Assembly (NCBI GenBank): GCA_019911985.1
Contig: JAIOJO010000512.1
Location: 1 to 7,886, forward strand
Length of the DNA stretch: 7,886 nt
DNA from: Sulfuricellaceae bacterium
Lineage (GTDB): Bacteria; Pseudomonadota; Gammaproteobacteria; Burkholderiales; UBA9220
Direction: 5' to 3'
In this document: piece after piece, positions 6,076 to 7,886 of the stretch
How positions within the stretch are numbered: position 1 is the first letter of the stretch
How the letters are laid out: every line of letters starts with the position of its first letter
Position numbers and translations under genes: made by a program
The notes under the pieces: model-generated
Told to the model about the DNA's origin: nothing
Database searches by the model: none
What the model saw: only the letters and a program-made list of their open reading frames with translations

Positions 6076-7041
6076 ATGAACGACACAGCCCGACTTCCTG
6101 CCTACCCCGACGACGAACTCGCCAATCTCGACCTGCCCGGCATCATCGGCCTGATGATAGCCGACGAAGACCGCGTACCGCGCAACGTGATCGACGAATG
6201 CGCCCGGCGTGGCGACACGATGGTCGAACAGTTGAGCGGCCTGATCGAAGACAACCGCGACTGGTGGATCGAGCCGGCGGGAGAATGGTGGCTAAAACTG
6301 CACGCCGTCATGATTCTCGGCCTGATCCCAAGCGAGCGCGCCGGGCTGTTGCTGGTGAAATTCATGCGCCGCCTATCGCGCGAGGAAGATCACGATTTAC
6401 AAGACTGGCTGGCCAGTTGCTGGCCCGCCCTGTTCCTCAACAAGCCGGAAAATGTGCTGCCGACACTGCGCGCGCTAGGCGAGGATCGCGCAGTGGATTG
6501 GTATATCCGAACGTGTGCCATAGAAGCAGTCGTGGCAGCAGCACGCCGGCAGGGAAACGATACGCTTGAAAGCGCGCTGGAATGGCTGGCGGGAATTGTC
6601 GCCAACGAGGAAGAAGACTGGGACTTGCGCCTGTGTTCCGGTAACACACTGCTTGATTTTCCGCGCGCCGAATACCGACTGCTGCTGGAGGGCATGGCGG
6701 CAAGACAGAGCGGCTGGGGCGTGCATTTTTCCCAGGATAACGTCCGGCAGGCTTATGCGGCCATGCAGGATAAAGCCGACTGGGATCGCTTCGACGACCC
6801 GTGGAAATTCTACACGCCCAGCGAGATCGCGGCGCGCCAGCAACGCTGGGAAAAAGAAGACGCGGAAAACGATGCGGGCGAAAGGGATGGCGATTACGGC
6901 TATGACGAAACTTTTTTCCCCGAACCCTATGTCCGCGCAGAGCCGAAAATCGGCCGCAACGATCCCTGCCCGTGCGGCAGCGGCAAGAAATATAAAAAAT
7001 GTTGCTTGGCTAAAGATGAGGCAGGGGGCGGCATTTTTTAG
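6076..7041 (+). CDS. DUF1186-like helical protein with C-terminal SEC-C zinc-binding motif
   Basis: The 321-residue protein has a long alpha-helical body (about 10-240) rich in W, L and acidic residues, like the DUF1186 family, which is HEAT-like in appearance. An acidic linker (about 255-280) follows. The end is a classic SEC-C motif, IGRNDPCPCGSGKKYKKCC, with zinc ligands C298, C300, C309 and C310 in CxC-x8-CC spacing, as at the tail of SecA. SEC-C domains bind zinc and mediate protein or ribosome contacts; the role of this protein is unknown. The ATG at 6076 follows an AGGAA at 6066-6070 and lies 8 bases after the stop of the WYL regulator gene, so the two genes are probably co-transcribed. 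No signal peptide or membrane segment is seen. The SEC-C assignment is sure and the DUF1186 assignment is moderate. Confidence 0.85.
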   Translation: MNDTARLPAYPDDELANLDLPGIIGLMIADEDRVPRNVIDECARRGDTMVEQLSGLIEDNRDWWIEPAGEWWLKLHAVMILGLIPSERAGLLLVKFMRRLSREEDHDLQDWLASCWPALFLNKPENVLPTLRALGEDRAVDWYIRTCAIEAVVAAARRQGNDTLESALEWLAGIVANEEEDWDLRLCSGNTLLDFPRAEYRLLLEGMAARQSGWGVHFSQDNVRQAYAAMQDKADWDRFDDPWKFYTPSEIAARQQRWEKEDAENDAGERDGDYGYDETFFPEPYVRAEPKIGRNDPCPCGSGKKYKKCCLAKDEAGGGIF

Positions 7042-7096
7042 GGATCGATTGCCTCAACAGGCTCAGGTTTTGAAACAGTTGGAGTGATACAAGGAT

Positions 7097-7140
7097 AGGC
7101 CACGCCAAAGCCTTCGGCCTGCTGTTGGTTTGGTCGGCCT
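7097..7140. repeat. Stem-loop in the gap between the SEC-C gene and the antitoxin gene
   Basis: Outer arms AGGCC (7097-7101) and GGCCT (7136-7140) and middle arms CCAAA (7105-7109) and TTTGG (7129-7133) are separated by short asymmetric bulges. A small GCC-TTC-GGC hairpin lies in the loop. No T-run follows, so it is not a standard intrinsic terminator, but it could still end or shield the transcript of the SEC-C gene. Confidence 0.3.
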
Positions 7141-7157
7141 GAATGTTGTGCTATCAT
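7130..7157 (+). promoter_or_regulatory. candidate extended -10 promoter of the toxin-antitoxin operon
   Basis: The -10 box TATCAT (7152-7157, five of six to TATAAT) is preceded by TGC, an extended -10. A weak -35 TTGGTC (7130-7135) lies 16 bp upstream. A start of transcription near 7164 would leave a short leader containing the AAGGAG ribosome binding site (7172-7177) and the ATG at 7185. Confidence 0.5.
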
Positions 7158-7169
7158 TTGATGGCACAA
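7146..7169. promoter_or_regulatory. candidate autoregulatory operator of the antitoxin
   Basis: This is a 24-bp dyad with outer arms TTGTGC and GCACAA, inner arms ATCA and TGAT, one mismatched pair between them and a TT centre. It covers the -10 box and ends directly before the ribosome binding site. Phd/YefM-type antitoxins are known to repress their own operons by binding such palindromes, so this is the obvious candidate site. Binding is inferred. Confidence 0.55.
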
Positions 7170-7184
7170 TTAAGGAGATCAAAC

Positions 7185-7523
7185 ATGGACACTTTTACTA
7201 TCCGCGATTTGCGCGAGCGCACCGGCGATCTGGTTCGGGGCGCCGAGGCGGGCAAGTTGTCGCTCGTGACCAAGCATGGCCAGCCGGTTTTCTTGGCGGT
7301 GCCGTTTGACGAAACGCTGGTCAAGGAGGGCGTGCGCATCGACTTGGCAATCAAGTTGTTTGACGAGAACGTACTGTCGACGGGGCAGGCGGCCAAATTG
7401 GCCGGGATTCCGCTCGCAGAGTTTCTGAAAATCTGTTCGGAACAGGGCGTTCCCGTGGTGCGTTACGCACCTGAGGAAATCGAAGAAGAACTCAAGGCCG
7501 TCGATGAATTGCGTCGTCGCTGA
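7185..7523 (+). CDS. Type II antitoxin, Phd/YefM-like N-terminus fused to UPF0175-like C-terminus
   Basis: The 112-residue protein would neutralise the PIN toxin encoded next to it and repress the operon. The N-terminal half (MDTFTIRDLRERTGDLVRGA, then KLSLVTKHGQPVFLAVPF to residue 41) matches the Phd/YefM DNA-binding fold. The C-terminal half (about 50-105) reads KLFDENVLSTGQAAKLAGIP and LAEFLKICSEQGVPVVRY, typical of UPF0175, a small helical family found with DUF3368 toxins. The tail is acidic and charged, as expected for a toxin-binding segment. The ATG at 7185 is chosen over the upstream in-frame ATG at 7143 because AAGGAG (7172-7177) sits 7 bases before it; the longer form would also start inside the promoter region. 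The gene overlaps the toxin gene by 20 bases. Confidence 0.88.
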   Translation: MDTFTIRDLRERTGDLVRGAEAGKLSLVTKHGQPVFLAVPFDETLVKEGVRIDLAIKLFDENVLSTGQAAKLAGIPLAEFLKICSEQGVPVVRYAPEEIEEELKAVDELRRR

Positions 7524-7886
7524 TGCCGGCCCGCTCATCGCGCTAGCGAAGCTGGAGTTGCTGGACCTTCCCCGTCGTACTTTTGGGCAGATTCTGGTTC
7601 CGCAAACTGTGCTGGACGAATGCCGCGAGCAGATCTACAGCCGTGACGCCATGCTCATCGGCGAAGCCGTGAACAACGGCCTTATCGAGATCAGGCCTGA
7701 TATTCCGTGGCCAGCAGAGTTACTAGAGCCTCGGTTGGATGCCGGAGAGCTTGCCGCATTGGCTATGGCGCTTCAGTCCCGCGCCGGTTTGCTGATCGAT
7801 GAAGCGCGCGGGCGGCGCGAGGCCGCGAAGCTGGGGATCAAGGTCGTGGGCATGTGCGGCTTGCTCTTGTTCGCCAAGCGCGAGGG
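7504..7886 (+). CDS. PIN-domain ribonuclease toxin, DUF3368 family, 3' end outside the window
   Basis: Translation from the ATG at 7504 gives 127 residues to the window edge without a stop. The protein begins MNCVVADAGPLIALAKLELL, with the first PIN acidic residue D7. It continues with VPQTVLDECRE (E39), the DUF3368 signature LDAGELAALAMA (D79, E82) and LLIDEARGRREAAKLGIKVVG (D99). These acidic residues would bind Mg2+/Mn2+ for RNA cleavage. DUF3368 proteins are the usual toxin partners of UPF0175 antitoxins. Most of the domain is present, and the family is about 150-165 residues, so only a few dozen residues are probably missing. The start overlaps the antitoxin gene by 20 bases in another frame, giving translational coupling with the antitoxin made first. 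Confidence 0.87.
   Translation, partial: MNCVVADAGPLIALAKLELLDLPRRTFGQILVPQTVLDECREQIYSRDAMLIGEAVNNGLIEIRPDIPWPAELLEPRLDAGELAALAMALQSRAGLLIDEARGRREAAKLGIKVVGMCGLLLFAKRE

Noticed and set aside
7051..7070. GCCT-CAAC-AGGC hairpin followed by GGTTTT as a terminator of the SEC-C gene
   Set aside because: A four-pair stem and four T's are too weak to call.
7143..7184. Upstream ATG for the antitoxin adding 14 residues
   Set aside because: The extension lies within the promoter and operator, and AAGGAG is placed for the ATG at 7185.

Overview
The window suggests a GC-rich proteobacterium, most likely gamma- and possibly betaproteobacterial. The evidence is the conserved core order thiL - pgpA - pncC (the cinA C-terminal family) on one strand, with typical proteobacterial motifs. 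Genus cannot be read from the sequence alone. All protein genes found are on the + strand.

Region 1 (1-2549) is less GC-rich than the rest and looks like accessory, defence-type DNA. It holds the 3' part of a large P-loop ATPase gene that resembles ORC/CDC6-like AAA ATPases (Walker B present; Walker A would lie left of the window). An N6-adenine DNA methyltransferase relic follows. It keeps the NPPY catalytic motif and a C-terminal HsdS-like target recognition part, but it lacks the SAM-binding N-terminus and any convincing start codon. The two together look like a DNA-modification or defence locus that has partly decayed.

Region 2 (2550-5019) is core metabolism: thiL (last step of thiamine diphosphate synthesis), pgpA (phosphatidylglycerol synthesis; overlaps thiL by 17 bp) and pncC (NMN deamidase). 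A 257-bp non-coding element with 30-bp perfect terminal inverted repeats and a TTA target duplication (MITE-like) sits exactly on the pgpA stop codon, which is preserved. A nested GC-rich hairpin follows it. Together they fill the roughly 400 bp between pgpA and pncC.

Region 3 (5084-7041) is a two-gene unit. A HTH-WYL transcriptional regulator is followed 8 bp later by a DUF1186-like helical protein with a C-terminal SEC-C zinc-binding motif.

Region 4 (7097-7886) is a type II toxin-antitoxin module. A Phd/YefM-like N-terminus fused to a UPF0175-like C-terminus (antitoxin) overlaps by 20 bp a DUF3368-type PIN toxin that runs off the right edge. A dyad overlapping an extended -10 promoter just ahead of the antitoxin is a good candidate for the autoregulatory operator.
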